NCBI RefSeq assembly: GCF_012844225.1
Contig: NZ_JABAGQ010000004.1
Coordinates: 62,001-126,000, forward strand
Source: Rhodococcus sp. 105337
GTDB taxonomy: Bacteria > Actinomycetota > Actinomycetes > Mycobacteriales > Mycobacteriaceae
Direction of reading: 5' to 3'
DNA: 64,000 nucleotides
Each line of letters starts with the position of its first letter. Within the stretch, counting starts at the first letter, position 1. Positions 10,443 to 19,983 of this stretch are shown here, piece after piece. The notes beneath the pieces were generated by a model. The model was not told the DNA's origin. It saw only the letters and a program-made list of their open reading frames with translations, and searched no databases. Position numbers and translations under genes: made by a program.

Positions 10443-11537
10443 ATGAGCACCTCTTCCCCCGATACCTCTCGCCCGGAAAACGACCACGGCGGGGGTCCGT
10501 CCGGGCAACCTGAAGGTGCACCCGCGCGCGTGGGCCGGCCCCGCAAGTACGCGTCGGCCGCTGACCGGGTACGTGCCCACCGCGAGCGCGAACGTGCCAA
10601 GAAACAAGCGGCGCTCTCCCCCGCCGCTGCGCAGGCATCCACACCCGACGACGCGATTTCCACCCTGGCTACAACCACGACGGCGTTGCGGACTCTCACC
10701 GCGACGACACTCGAGCAGTACGCAGCAATCGCGGCCCGTATCACCGAAGCGGTCGACAAGCTGACCGACGCAGAGGCCGTCGAAGCGCAGATGACCAGAG
10801 CTGCGACCGAACTGGCCAAGGTCCGCGCCGACGCCGACGCCAAGATCGCGCGACTGCGCGAACAGCTCGCGCAGGCCACCGAGGATCGCGAGAACGCCGA
10901 TGCGGCGGTCGTCGCTGTCGACGCCGAACTCGCGGACGCGCGGGCCGCCCACGCCGAACAGGTCCGTCGGCTCCAGCAGGCCCATGAGGAAGAACTCGCC
11001 CGGGTGGGCGACGACCATGCCGACACGCTGCAACATCTTCAGGGCCGGCTCGCCGATGCCGAGTCCGAGCACAACCGGGTCGCCGCCGAATACCGGGAGA
11101 CCATCGAGGAACTCGAGGCCGACCTCACCGGGGGCCGTCGCGCGCTCGACGACACCGCCGCCGAACGAGATCGCATCCGCACCGAACTCTCCGAGACACG
11201 CGACGAACTCGGTCGGGTTCGGGCCGCGCTCGAACGCGAGTCTGCAACCGTCGCCCGCCTCGAGTCCGAGTTCGGCGCCGAACGCGACCGGAACGCCGAG
11301 CTTCGGGATCACCTCGAGCAGGCCCGGGTCTCGGCCGCCACCTCCCGCGCCGCGGAGACGGCCTCCCGCGAGCGCAGCGACGAGCTGCGGGCCGAGTTGA
11401 ACGATCTGCGCACCGAAGTCGCCGGGTGCCGGGCAGAACTCGATGCCGCGCGCACGGAACTCGTGCGAGCACGAATGACGGCGGATTCGGTGAAGCACCC
11501 GCGCGACGATTCGGCAGGCGTCGAACCACAGAAGTGA
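10443..11537 (+). CDS. KfrA-like coiled-coil protein with basic N-terminal motif
   Basis: A 364-residue, highly charged protein. After a disordered start it carries GRPRKYASAADRVRAHRERERAKK (residues ~30-55), an AT-hook-like, strongly basic segment probably contacting DNA. From about residue 65 to 350 it is an almost unbroken alpha-helical coiled coil rich in E, R, A and D with heptad-like Leu/Val spacing. Proteins with this opening are common on actinobacterial plasmids and genomic islands and are often annotated as KfrA-like. Its AT-rich upstream region and the transposase relics just before it suggest acquired DNA. Function is unproven; plasmid partition or nucleoid binding are possibilities. 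Confidence 0.65.
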   Translation: MSTSSPDTSRPENDHGGGPSGQPEGAPARVGRPRKYASAADRVRAHRERERAKKQAALSPAAAQASTPDDAISTLATTTTALRTLTATTLEQYAAIAARITEAVDKLTDAEAVEAQMTRAATELAKVRADADAKIARLREQLAQATEDRENADAAVVAVDAELADARAAHAEQVRRLQQAHEEELARVGDDHADTLQHLQGRLADAESEHNRVAAEYRETIEELEADLTGGRRALDDTAAERDRIRTELSETRDELGRVRAALERESATVARLESEFGAERDRNAELRDHLEQARVSAATSRAAETASRERSDELRAELNDLRTEVAGCRAELDAARTELVRARMTADSVKHPRDDSAGVEPQK

Positions 11538-11601
11538 CGGCCGGCCGTTGCGGACGGGGCTCCGTATTCCTTTCGGCCGCCTGAGCCGTTGCTGCCGCAC
11601 G

Positions 11602-12231
11602 CTACGGGGCAGGTACCTCCGCGGCGGGACCGGTCGGCACCGCGAACACGAAGTCGTTGTTCGCATAACCGAGCGGCGGTCCGACGAATTCCCCGCCGCA
11701 GGTGATGAGCAGCAGCGTTTCAGGACCATCGAGCCGGTTGATTTCGTCGAGCGGGAGGTTTCCCTCCTTGCCCACGCTCAGCAACCGGTCCACGCGGTAC
11801 TCGCGTGTGCGCCCGTCACCGGCCGACACGGTCAATTCGTCACCTTCGCGCACGTCGGCGAATCGCGCGGCGAACCCGTCGCCTTGATCGACGTCGTCGA
11901 CGTGTCCGGTCACCACGATCGCACCGCTCCCCCCGCCGGGCATCGCAGAGTCCACCCACCAGCCGAGTCGTGAAACATCTTGCGGGGGGAGCAATGTGCC
12001 GCTCGCGTCGGTGGCGACCGGGTCGGTCGGCGCGGTGACGCCGTCGAGCGTCAGGGACACCGGTGCTGCCGGGTCGTCGGCGATCGCCTCGACCGGTGGC
12101 GGCATGTCCTTCTTGCCCTCCGTCACCGACGCCGGGACGGAGGCAGTATCCGGATCGGAGGTGGTGGCGCAGCCGCCCAGAAATACAAGGGCGGCTGCGC
12201 ACACAACGGTGATGCTCGGTCGTGCCCGCAT
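11602..12231 (-). CDS. Class F sortase (lipoprotein type)
   Basis: A 209-residue exported protein. The signal peptide ends in a lipobox (VFLGGC), so it is probably lipid-anchored. The sortase domain has the catalytic His in VVTGHVDD and the catalytic Cys in LLLITCGG. The Arg normally found ~13 residues after the Cys is not evident; the segment reads GYANNDFVFA. The start ATG lies one base after the stop of the upstream Thr/Pro-rich gene, so they are cotranscribed. Sortases of this class are poorly characterised in actinomycetes and no LPXTG-like substrate was seen nearby. Confidence 0.85.
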   Translation of the reverse strand: MRARPSITVVCAAALVFLGGCATTSDPDTASVPASVTEGKKDMPPPVEAIADDPAAPVSLTLDGVTAPTDPVATDASGTLLPPQDVSRLGWWVDSAMPGGGSGAIVVTGHVDDVDQGDGFAARFADVREGDELTVSAGDGRTREYRVDRLLSVGKEGNLPLDEINRLDGPETLLLITCGGEFVGPPLGYANNDFVFAVPTGPAAEVPAP

Positions 12232-12232
12232 G

Positions 12233-12697
12233 TCAGCGACCGTAAATCGATCCGGCAGGGATGGATTGCACCGGCACCCGCGCATCGGGATTGCGATGGA
12301 CCGGCGGGGCACTCGGACTATCCGGAACCGGAGCATGCGGCGGCACGGTGCTGTGCGGGTGCGTCGGTTGCGGCGTCGTCGATGACGGCGGTTTCGTGGG
12401 CGGTGGTGTGGTCGTCGGTGGTGTCGTCGATGGAGGTTTCGTCGTCGGTGGTGGAGTCGTTGTAGGCGGCGGCGTGGTCGACGGGGGTTTCGTCGTCGGT
12501 GGCGGAGTCGTTGTAGGCGGTGGTGTCGTCGTCGGTGGCGTCGTCGACGGCGGTGGTGTCGTCGTGGGCTGGGTCGTTGCCACCGTCGGTGCGGACTCTT
12601 CGGTACTGCCCGCTGGTTGAGCCCCGGCTCCGCCGGCCACAGCCACGAGCAGTGTCGTTCCGAACAGCGCGGCGAGGAATGGAGATGCTTTTCGCAT
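12233..12697 (-). CDS. Secreted Thr/Pro-rich repeat protein
   Basis: A 154-residue protein with an N-terminal signal peptide (MRKASPFLAALFGTTLLVAVAGGAGA) and a long low-complexity middle of TTPPP and TTKPPSTT units from about residue 40 to 115, then a short non-repetitive C-terminus ending SIYGR. At DNA level this is an imperfect tandem array (about 12350-12590). The Thr-rich Pro-rich region is a likely site of O-mannosylation and would act as an extended stalk in the cell envelope. No sorting signal or membrane anchor is seen at the C-terminus. It directly precedes and is coupled to the sortase gene. Confidence 0.75.
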   Translation of the reverse strand: MRKASPFLAALFGTTLLVAVAGGAGAQPAGSTEESAPTVATTQPTTTPPPSTTPPTTTPPPTTTPPPTTKPPSTTPPPTTTPPPTTKPPSTTPPTTTPPPTKPPSSTTPQPTHPHSTVPPHAPVPDSPSAPPVHRNPDARVPVQSIPAGSIYGR

Positions 12698-12958
12698 GGT
12701 GGGTGCCTCAATTCGATGACCGAATGGATGGGTACCCCGACGTATGACATGTCGCAGGGACGACCACGGGTGTTAACGATTCCGCGAGTCGAGTCCCAGC
12801 CGACGCAACTCCGATACCGCGCCGTGTCCTCTCCGGGTGCCGGACGCTCTATTCCGCAGTATCGATAGGTCTCGTCCTTTTCGAACTCGCGCCCGCATCA
12901 CCGGGCTACTGTCCGGTGGAAGGTGGGAAGACTGTTCTCGTTCCGTCCGGGAGGCACT

Positions 12959-15900
12959 GTGCAGAACGACGAGGGTGACACCGCTGACCGGCCGCTCATC
13001 GACCTGCGGCATCACAGCGCGGTGGTCGTCGATCTCGGGGTCGTTCCGGGTGTCGCGTCGTTCTCCGGTGCCGAGGGCACCGGAACGTCCCGTCCCGACG
13101 AAACCGAGGGACGAGCAGACCCGGTGACGGCACTGCTGCGCCGACTGGACAGTGCCGGTGTGGGGATGGCGGTGTTCTCCCCCAGCGGACACGCGAAGGA
13201 AGCGTTGGAGACCGCGGGCCTCAGCGGGCCGCTGTCCGTCGCGGTGAACGAGACGACACCCGAGGGGGCCGCGGCACGCCTGGGCGCCAGGCCGTCGTCC
13301 GCCGTGCTCGTCACAGCCCGCGGCGAGCACGGGGTGCACCCCGGGCATCGTGCCGGGTTCGCCCTGGTCATCGAAGTCGACCGGGAGGGAGGCGAGCGGG
13401 ATCCGATCGTCGCGGGCACACACGTGGTGGTCCGGGATCTCGGCGAGATCGGACTGCGGGCAGATGATCGCCCCCTCTCGGACATCCCCGACGCCGCCGC
13501 GTCCGACGCGGAACTGGCGGCGTTCCTGCGGCTCCACGAACCGGTCCTGCTACTCGACCTCGACACCGCCACGGCGGATACCGAGCCGACCGAAAACCTT
13601 CGGAGCGCTCTGGCGAGGCTGGCGGAAACATGCATCGTTGTGGTGCTGAGCAGACGAGACCTGACGGGCCTGCAGGACCGGCTCGGGATACCCGGCCTGT
13701 GGTACGCGGGCCGACACGGGTTCGAACTCGCCGGACCGGCCGGCGAGAAGTACGAACACCCTGCCGTACTCGCGACGGGGACCGGTGCCGACCGAGCATC
13801 CGGTCACCCGGATGGCGGGGAAATCAGTCCCGCGCCTGGGCGGGACAAGGGCACAGCACTGCACTGGGTGCTCGAACACATCGCCCAGGGGAAGTCGGTG
13901 CTGCCCGTATACATCGGAGGCGATCGCACCGACGAGGACGCATTCGATGCGCTGCCCCGCGGCGGGATCGGGGTCGTGGTCCGGCACGAGGCCGGCGAGG
14001 ATCGACGGAGCGCCGCCCGGTTCGCGGTGAACGGCGCGGCCGGGGTGCAGGAGCTGCTGGATCTGGTCGGCGACATGCTCGAGCGCAACCCGCCGGATGC
14101 GTCCCGGGCCGGTGCGTGGACGCTGTTCTACGACGACTACGACCCTGATTCCGAGAAACTCCGGGAATCACTCTGCACCGTGGGAAACGGGTTCTTCGCC
14201 ACGCGCGGGTGTGCGCCCGAAGCAGTCGCGGGTCCGACCCACTATCCGGGCACGTACGTCGCCGGCCTGTTCAACCGGTTGCAGGACGACCGTCCGGGCA
14301 TGACGCTCGTCAACGAAAGCCTGGTGAACACGCCCAACTGGCTGCCGCTGACGTTCCGGATCGACGGTGGACCGTGGTTCGACGTGGACGCGGTCGAACT
14401 GCTCGATTACCGCCAGTACCTCGACCTGCGCCGGGCGGTTCTCACCCGCCGGGTGCAGTATCGCGACGCCGCCGGGCGGACGACCACAGTGGTCCAGCGA
14501 CGGTTCGTCGCGATGCATCTGGCGCATATCGGCGCGCTCCAGACCACGGTGGTGGCGCACGATTGGTCGGGCCTCGTGGAGTTCAGATCTTCGCTCGACG
14601 GTTCGGTCCGCAACGCGCTCGTCGACCGATACCGTGACCTGGCCGATCGACATCTCGTCCCGGTGGACGCGCGCGAGGTGTCGCCCGGTTCGGTGGTGCT
14701 GAGCATGCGGACGAACCAGTCGCATGTCCCGGTGGCGACGGCAGCACGCACCACCGTCCGGTCCAACGGCGAGCGACACGACACCACCTGTCAGTTGTTC
14801 GAGAATGACGGCAGCATCGGCCATATCGTCGCTGTCCGCGTCGACGAGGGTCGAACCGTCACGGTGGACAAATTGGCCACCGTGTTCACCGGTCGCGACC
14901 GTGCGGTCTCCGATCCTGCCGACGCGGCCACCCGCCTGTTGTCGGCGTCGGGCACGTTCGACGAGATCCTCGACGGTCACGTGCGGGCGTGGGAACTCCT
15001 GTGGGACCGGACCCGGATCACTCTCCATGATCGGCCGGATGAGTCCCGGATTCTGCGTCTGCACATGCTCCATCTCCTCCAGACCCTGTCGCGGAACACC
15101 GCCGATCTCGATGCGGGTGTCCCGGCCCGCGGCCTGCACGGCGAGGCCTACCGCGGACACATCTTCTGGGACGAGTTGTTCGTCTTCCCGGTGCTCAACC
15201 TGAGGAAACCGTCGCTGACCCGGTCCCTGCTGATGTACCGGTACCGCAGGCTGCCGGAGGCACGCCGCGCGGCCCGTGCCGCCGGTTACCAGGGCGCGAT
15301 GTTCCCGTGGCAATCCGGAAGCGACGGACGGGAAGAGAGCCAGCAGTGGCACCTCAATCCGCGGTCCGGGCGGTGGCTGCCGGACCCCAGTGCGCGGCAG
15401 CATCACATCGGCATTGCCGTGGCCTTCAACGTGTGGCAGTACTACCAGGTCACCGGGGATCTCGCGTTCCTCGGTGAGTGCGGCGCCGAGATGCTGGTCG
15501 AGATCGCACGGTTCTTCGCGAGTCTCGCCACGTACGACAGCACTCGGTCCCGATACGTGATGCGCGGGGTCGTGGGACCGGACGAGTTCCACTCCGGGTA
15601 CCCCGAGGCTCCGTACGACGGCATCGACAACAACGCCTACACCAACGTGATGGCGATATGGGTCATTCTTCGTGCGATGGAAGCGCTTGCCACACTTCCT
15701 GATCCGGACCGGACCGACCTGATGCACAGTCTGCACCTCGACGCGGACGAACTCGCCCGGTGGACCGATGTCACCCGGCGGATGTTCGTTCCGTTCCACG
15801 ACGGGGTACTGAGCCAATTCGAGGGATACGCCGATCTGGCCGAACTCGACTGGGACGGTTATCGCGAGCGGTACGGAAACATTCAGCGACTGGACCGGAT

Positions 15901-16492
15901 CCTCGAGGCGGAAGGCGACGATGTCAACCGGTACCGCGCCTCGAAACAAGCCGACGTGGTGATGCTGTTCTACGTACTCTCGGCCGACGAACTGCGAGAC
16001 CTGCTCGGACGCGCGGGTTACCGGTTCGAACCGGCCGCGATCCCCCGCACCATCGACTACTACCTCGCGCGCACGTCCCACGGATCGACCCTGAGCGCCG
16101 TGGTGCACTCGTGGGTCCTCGCGCGCGGCCATCGCGACGAGGCCGTGGAGTACTTCGAGAGAGTTCTCGTCTCGGATGTCACCGATATTCAGGGTGGCAC
16201 CACCCGGGAGGGCATCCATCTTGCGGCGATGGCGGGAAGCATCGACCTGCTGCAACGGTGCTTCACCGGACTCGAGACACGAGGCGACCACCTCATCTTG
16301 AACCCGCAGTGGCCGGAAAGCCTCGGTGCGCTGGAGTTCCCGATGCGCTACCGCGGACACAACCTCCAGGTATCGGTCCACGGCCGGAAGGTGGAGGTCA
16401 CCGCCGGGCCCGGAGACCACCGCCCGATCGAGGTGATGTGCCGCGACCGGACAGCCACTTTGCAGCCCGGGTGCACCGTTGCGCTGAGCTGA
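12959..16492 (+). CDS. otsB1: OtsB1-like trehalose-phosphatase / GH65 hydrolase fusion
   Basis: About 1177 residues in three parts: a degenerate HAD-like N-terminus (residues ~10-150); an OtsB-type phosphatase domain (~180-390) with motif I LLLDLDTA and motif IV GGDRTDEDAF; and a full glycoside hydrolase family 65 region (~400-1170) with the catalytic Glu in GVVGPDEFH and the phosphorylase-like HIFWDELF. The same domain order occurs in M. tuberculosis OtsB1 (Rv2006, ~1327 residues). The GTG start at 12959 follows GGGAGG; an in-frame ATG at 12923 is possible. Phosphatase or trehalose/maltose phosphorylase activity is not certain; in mycobacteria OtsB2 is the main phosphatase. Confidence 0.85.
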   Translation: MQNDEGDTADRPLIDLRHHSAVVVDLGVVPGVASFSGAEGTGTSRPDETEGRADPVTALLRRLDSAGVGMAVFSPSGHAKEALETAGLSGPLSVAVNETTPEGAAARLGARPSSAVLVTARGEHGVHPGHRAGFALVIEVDREGGERDPIVAGTHVVVRDLGEIGLRADDRPLSDIPDAAASDAELAAFLRLHEPVLLLDLDTATADTEPTENLRSALARLAETCIVVVLSRRDLTGLQDRLGIPGLWYAGRHGFELAGPAGEKYEHPAVLATGTGADRASGHPDGGEISPAPGRDKGTALHWVLEHIAQGKSVLPVYIGGDRTDEDAFDALPRGGIGVVVRHEAGEDRRSAARFAVNGAAGVQELLDLVGDMLERNPPDASRAGAWTLFYDDYDPDSEKLRESLCTVGNGFFATRGCAPEAVAGPTHYPGTYVAGLFNRLQDDRPGMTLVNESLVNTPNWLPLTFRIDGGPWFDVDAVELLDYRQYLDLRRAVLTRRVQYRDAAGRTTTVVQRRFVAMHLAHIGALQTTVVAHDWSGLVEFRSSLDGSVRNALVDRYRDLADRHLVPVDAREVSPGSVVLSMRTNQSHVPVATAARTTVRSNGERHDTTCQLFENDGSIGHIVAVRVDEGRTVTVDKLATVFTGRDRAVSDPADAATRLLSASGTFDEILDGHVRAWELLWDRTRITLHDRPDESRILRLHMLHLLQTLSRNTADLDAGVPARGLHGEAYRGHIFWDELFVFPVLNLRKPSLTRSLLMYRYRRLPEARRAARAAGYQGAMFPWQSGSDGREESQQWHLNPRSGRWLPDPSARQHHIGIAVAFNVWQYYQVTGDLAFLGECGAEMLVEIARFFASLATYDSTRSRYVMRGVVGPDEFHSGYPEAPYDGIDNNAYTNVMAIWVILRAMEALATLPDPDRTDLMHSLHLDADELARWTDVTRRMFVPFHDGVLSQFEGYADLAELDWDGYRERYGNIQRLDRILEAEGDDVNRYRASKQADVVMLFYVLSADELRDLLGRAGYRFEPAAIPRTIDYYLARTSHGSTLSAVVHSWVLARGHRDEAVEYFERVLVSDVTDIQGGTTREGIHLAAMAGSIDLLQRCFTGLETRGDHLILNPQWPESLGALEFPMRYRGHNLQVSVHGRKVEVTAGPGDHRPIEVMCRDRTATLQPGCTVALS

Positions 16493-16518
16493 CGTCGCGC
16501 GAACCCTCGCAGGGCCGC

Positions 16519-19266
16519 TCATCGGGCGTGGCGGCGGGCTCTTCTGCGCAGGAGTTCGTCGCATCCCCACACCACGACCGGAAGCGGCAGCAACAGCGCG
16601 AGCTGCCACCACTCGGGCACCGCAGTACCGAACACTTCCCGGAGTACCGGCACCGTCACGATCACTGCCGCGAAGAACACCTCGAATGCGATGCCCCACA
16701 ACAACAACGGGTTGGTGAACAACCCGATGTCGGCGAGCGATGCACGCTGCGTGCGGGCCGCCGTGGCGGTGCCTATCTGGCACGCGACGATCGCCAGGAA
16801 CGTCATGGTGGTCGCCTGCTGCCAGGTGTGGTGCAGCGGACCGGAGTCGACGTCGGCGCCGAGCGACCATCCCCCGGCCACCAGCGTGCCGAGGAACAGC
16901 GCCAGCACCAGCACCGTCGAGACACCGCCGAGCACCAGCCAGGCACGGACCATCATGGATCGGTCGATGACCGACTGGGCCCGCGTCCTGGGTGCGCGTT
17001 CCATGAGTCCCGGCTCCGCGCGTTCACGTCCCAGCGCCAGAGCAGGCACCGTCTCCGTCCCGAGGTCGATCGCCAGAATCTGCATCACGGTCAACGGCAG
17101 AGGTATGGCCCCGCCACTCAACGCGTACAACAGGAACGGCACGACCTCCGGGGTGGTGTGCGCGAAGATGTAGACGATGAACTTGCGGACGTTGTCGTAG
17201 ACCCTGCGGCCGGCCTCGACCGCAGTCACGATGGTCGCGAAGTTGTCGTCCGTGAGAACCATCGTGGCCGCTTCGCGCGCCACATCGGTACCCGACTTGC
17301 CCATCGCGATACCGATATCGGCGCGGCGCAACGCCGGAGCGTCGTTCACGCCGTCGCCGGTCATGGCCACGATGTAGCCGGCACCCTGCAACGCGTCGGT
17401 GATCCGCAGCTTGGACTCCGGCGAACTGCGCGCGAAGATCAATTCGCCAGGAGTCGCGAGGACCGCGTCGAGTTCGCGGTCGGACATGCGGTCGACCTCG
17501 TCACCCCCGAGCACGGTCAGTCCGCCCCGCCCGATACCGACGCTCTCGCCGACACCTCGGGCGGTCAGCGCGTGATCGCCGGTGACCACGATCAGGCGTA
17601 TCCCGGCGTCGTGGCATCGCGCGACCGCGTCGGGCACCTCTGCGCGGGGCGGATCGATCATGGCGGCGACACCGAGCAACACCAGGTCGTGTTCGGCGTC
17701 GTCGCGTTCGGGCAGCGACCCCGCTTCGGGATCGAGACGGCGTTCGGCAAGCGCGAGGACGCGTCGTCCCTGTCGTGCCCACGAATCGACGACACCCTCG
17801 ACCTCGAGGCGATCGGCGTCCGTCAGTTCGCGGTCGCCGCCCACGCCGACCGCGATCCGTGTACAGCGGGCGAGCACGACCTCCGGCGCACCTTTGGTGT
17901 GCACCCAGGCACCGCCGGGACCGTCATCGACCGTGGACATGCGGCGCAGCACGGAGTCGAACGAGTAGAGCGCCCGGCGACCGGAATGCTCGGCGGGTAC
18001 GTCGACACCCATCGCCTCGGCCGCACGGAGCAGCGCCAATTCGGTCTGGTCCCCGGTGCCTTGATCGTCACCGGATGTGTCCTTGCGGCGGATCGTCGCA
18101 TTGCTGCAGCACACCGCAGCCCAGGCGAGGCGAGCCGGCGGCGTGTCGGGTGCCGGGCGCTCCGGCGACCCGTCGAAGTCGAGGACACCGGCAGCAGTCC
18201 ACATTTCCACCACGCTCATCTCGTTGAGCGTGAGCGTGCCGGTCTTGTCCGTGCAGATCACGCTCGTCGAACCGAGTGTTTCCACCGCGGAGATCCGTTT
18301 GACCAGGGCACCCCGCCGGGCGAGGATCCGCACCCCGACCGCCAGGGCGAGCGTGATCGTCGGCAACAGTCCCTCGGGGACGTTCGCGACGAGCAACCCG
18401 ATCGCGAAATCGGCGGCTTGTGAGAGCGACAAGCCCGCGAAGATGGTGCCCAGCGGAATGAAGGCGATCCCCATCCCGACCGCCACCAGCGCGATGAGCT
18501 GCGCCACCCGCTTGACCTGCTTCTCGAGCGGGCTCTCCTCGTGCCCCACTCGCTGCGACAGGGCGGCGATCCGGCCGAGTTCGGTGCGCATGCCCGTCGC
18601 GAACACCACTGCGGTGGCCTCGCCCGCCGTGCAGGAGGTTCCACTGAACACCACGTCTCGTGCCCTGATGAGGGGCACATCGGTGCTGCCGGCGTCGACG
18701 CGTACCTCGACCGGCGCGGATTCACCGGTCAGTGTCGACGTATCGATGTCCACCGCCCCCGACAACAGCCGAGCATCCGCAGAGATGCGGTCGCCCTCGG
18801 AGACGACCACGACATCACCCGGCACCAGCAGGTGCGCCTCGACCTGAGTCTCTTGTCCGTCGCGCAGCACCCGCGCGTGCGGCGGCAGGTAGGCCGACAG
18901 CGCTTCCACGGCTTGTTCGGCGTGACGCTCCTGCACGAAGGCAAATCCTGCGTTGAGGCAGATGACGACGACGATCGCGACGGCCAGCGGCCCCGAACCG
19001 GAGACCCAGGCGAGGAGAGCCGCCACCCACAGCAACAACGCCAGCGGATGGACGAGCTGGCGCAGCAGCTCGCGCCAGGCCGGCTCGCCCTTCTGCCGGA
19101 CCAGGTCGTTCGCGCCCACCTGGGCCAAACGCCGTTCGGCCTCTCTGGCCGAGAGGCCCTCGGTGCGGGTACGCAGATCCCGCAAGAGGCGGTCGAGCGA
19201 CTCCTGCGGGTCCGTGACGGAGAAACCTCCGTCCGAGACCGGTGGCGATGTCGGTGAACTCGTCAT
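16519..19266 (-). CDS. P-type cation-transporting ATPase (P2-like)
   Basis: A 915-residue ion pump. The N-terminal cation-ATPase domain leads to the actuator motif TGES (residues 180-183), the phosphorylated Asp340 in DKTGTLT, and the hinge [20 protein letters not shown]. The ion-site helix M4 reads [10 protein letters not shown], which is characteristic of P2 ATPases (Ca or Na/K pumps), not of heavy-metal pumps (no CPC), and the C-terminal cation-ATPase helices are present. The closest recalled relatives are CtpF-like proteins of mycobacteria. The exact ion cannot be assigned. It converges with the otsB1 gene, 26 bases apart. Confidence 0.88.
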   Translation of the reverse strand: MTSSPTSPPVSDGGFSVTDPQESLDRLLRDLRTRTEGLSAREAERRLAQVGANDLVRQKGEPAWRELLRQLVHPLALLLWVAALLAWVSGSGPLAVAIVVVICLNAGFAFVQERHAEQAVEALSAYLPPHARVLRDGQETQVEAHLLVPGDVVVVSEGDRISADARLLSGAVDIDTSTLTGESAPVEVRVDAGSTDVPLIRARDVVFSGTSCTAGEATAVVFATGMRTELGRIAALSQRVGHEESPLEKQVKRVAQLIALVAVGMGIAFIPLGTIFAGLSLSQAADFAIGLLVANVPEGLLPTITLALAVGVRILARRGALVKRISAVETLGSTSVICTDKTGTLTLNEMSVVEMWTAAGVLDFDGSPERPAPDTPPARLAWAAVCCSNATIRRKDTSGDDQGTGDQTELALLRAAEAMGVDVPAEHSGRRALYSFDSVLRRMSTVDDGPGGAWVHTKGAPEVVLARCTRIAVGVGGDRELTDADRLEVEGVVDSWARQGRRVLALAERRLDPEAGSLPERDDAEHDLVLLGVAAMIDPPRAEVPDAVARCHDAGIRLIVVTGDHALTARGVGESVGIGRGGLTVLGGDEVDRMSDRELDAVLATPGELIFARSSPESKLRITDALQGAGYIVAMTGDGVNDAPALRRADIGIAMGKSGTDVAREAATMVLTDDNFATIVTAVEAGRRVYDNVRKFIVYIFAHTTPEVVPFLLYALSGGAIPLPLTVMQILAIDLGTETVPALALGRERAEPGLMERAPRTRAQSVIDRSMMVRAWLVLGGVSTVLVLALFLGTLVAGGWSLGADVDSGPLHHTWQQATTMTFLAIVACQIGTATAARTQRASLADIGLFTNPLLLWGIAFEVFFAAVIVTVPVLREVFGTAVPEWWQLALLLPLPVVVWGCDELLRRRARRHAR

Positions 19267-19426
19267 GAGGGAACCGCCTCTGCGCCGATGCGGTGTCGGT
19301 GCTGGGAGTCAGGGCCGCTGAGTGCAGAGTCAACAGGGCGACGGCGTTCCTCGTGGGAGGAACGAGGCACCACTTCGGTATCGATCGCCGTTCACGGTGC
19401 GTGCGGGCGGGTGTATCCGCAGCGGG

Positions 19427-19876
19427 CTACGGCATCGTCGTATCGGTACGGGGCAGTTCGTCGGGGAACCGGAGGCTGCATCCCAGTTCGTCGGCCGACG
19501 CGGTGCTCCAGCCGTCCCGGAACCAGGCGACACAGGTGTCGGCGACGAGGCGGACGTCGCGGGAGAACAGATAGCCGTCGGTGCAGTCCTCGAAGTGGCC
19601 GTCGAAGTGCCACAGGTCCAGGACCAGCCCGTTCGGGGTGTGGTCTCCGAGCAGCAGGTGCGACAGCTCGATACGTGAGCGGCGGAGCATGAGCACACCG
19701 TCGGCGAGCACATGGATCTGCGCGCACACGACCTCGGGGTCGTCCTCGGACGGCACATAGTCGCGCGGGCCGATCTCGAGGACGAATCCGGCCGGCCTGC
19801 CGGTGAGCGACGCGACGAGCCATTGCGCCATGTCGTCCCACGTCGTGGCACCCGAACCGGCCCCGGGATCCGGCAT
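19427..19876 (-). CDS. Hypothetical protein, possibly YbjN/TY-Chap-like
   Basis: A 149-residue acidic cytoplasmic protein. The ATG at 19876 follows a strong GGAGGGGAG ribosome-binding site. The sequence (WDDMAQWLVASLTGRPAGFVLEIG ... VCAQIHVLADGVLMLRRS ... WFRDGWSTASADEL) has an alternating strand/helix pattern that resembles the YbjN/type III chaperone-like fold seen in small actinobacterial proteins, but I cannot place it in a named family with confidence. It is divergent from the first gene of the Wadjet-like operon, 107 bases away. There is no sign of catalytic motifs. Confidence 0.65.
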   Translation of the reverse strand: MPDPGAGSGATTWDDMAQWLVASLTGRPAGFVLEIGPRDYVPSEDDPEVVCAQIHVLADGVLMLRRSRIELSHLLLGDHTPNGLVLDLWHFDGHFEDCTDGYLFSRDVRLVADTCVAWFRDGWSTASADELGCSLRFPDELPRTDTTMP

Positions 19877-19983
19877 CTCCCCTCCTACGGTCGCACGTTG
19901 TCGCACGACCAGAATAAGGAAGCGCGCCGACACGGGCGGCGGGTGATGCGGGCTCCGGGCGCCCGTCCGCCTACCCTGTCACG

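Noticed and set aside
12350-12590. Tandem repeats that could look like a CRISPR or satellite array
   Set aside because: The units are short, imperfect and lie in frame within the Thr/Pro-rich secreted-protein gene; there are no spacers.
19427-19876. Idea that the hypothetical gene beside jetA is the missing JetD
   Set aside because: At 149 residues it is far too short, is on the opposite strand and lacks Toprim motifs.
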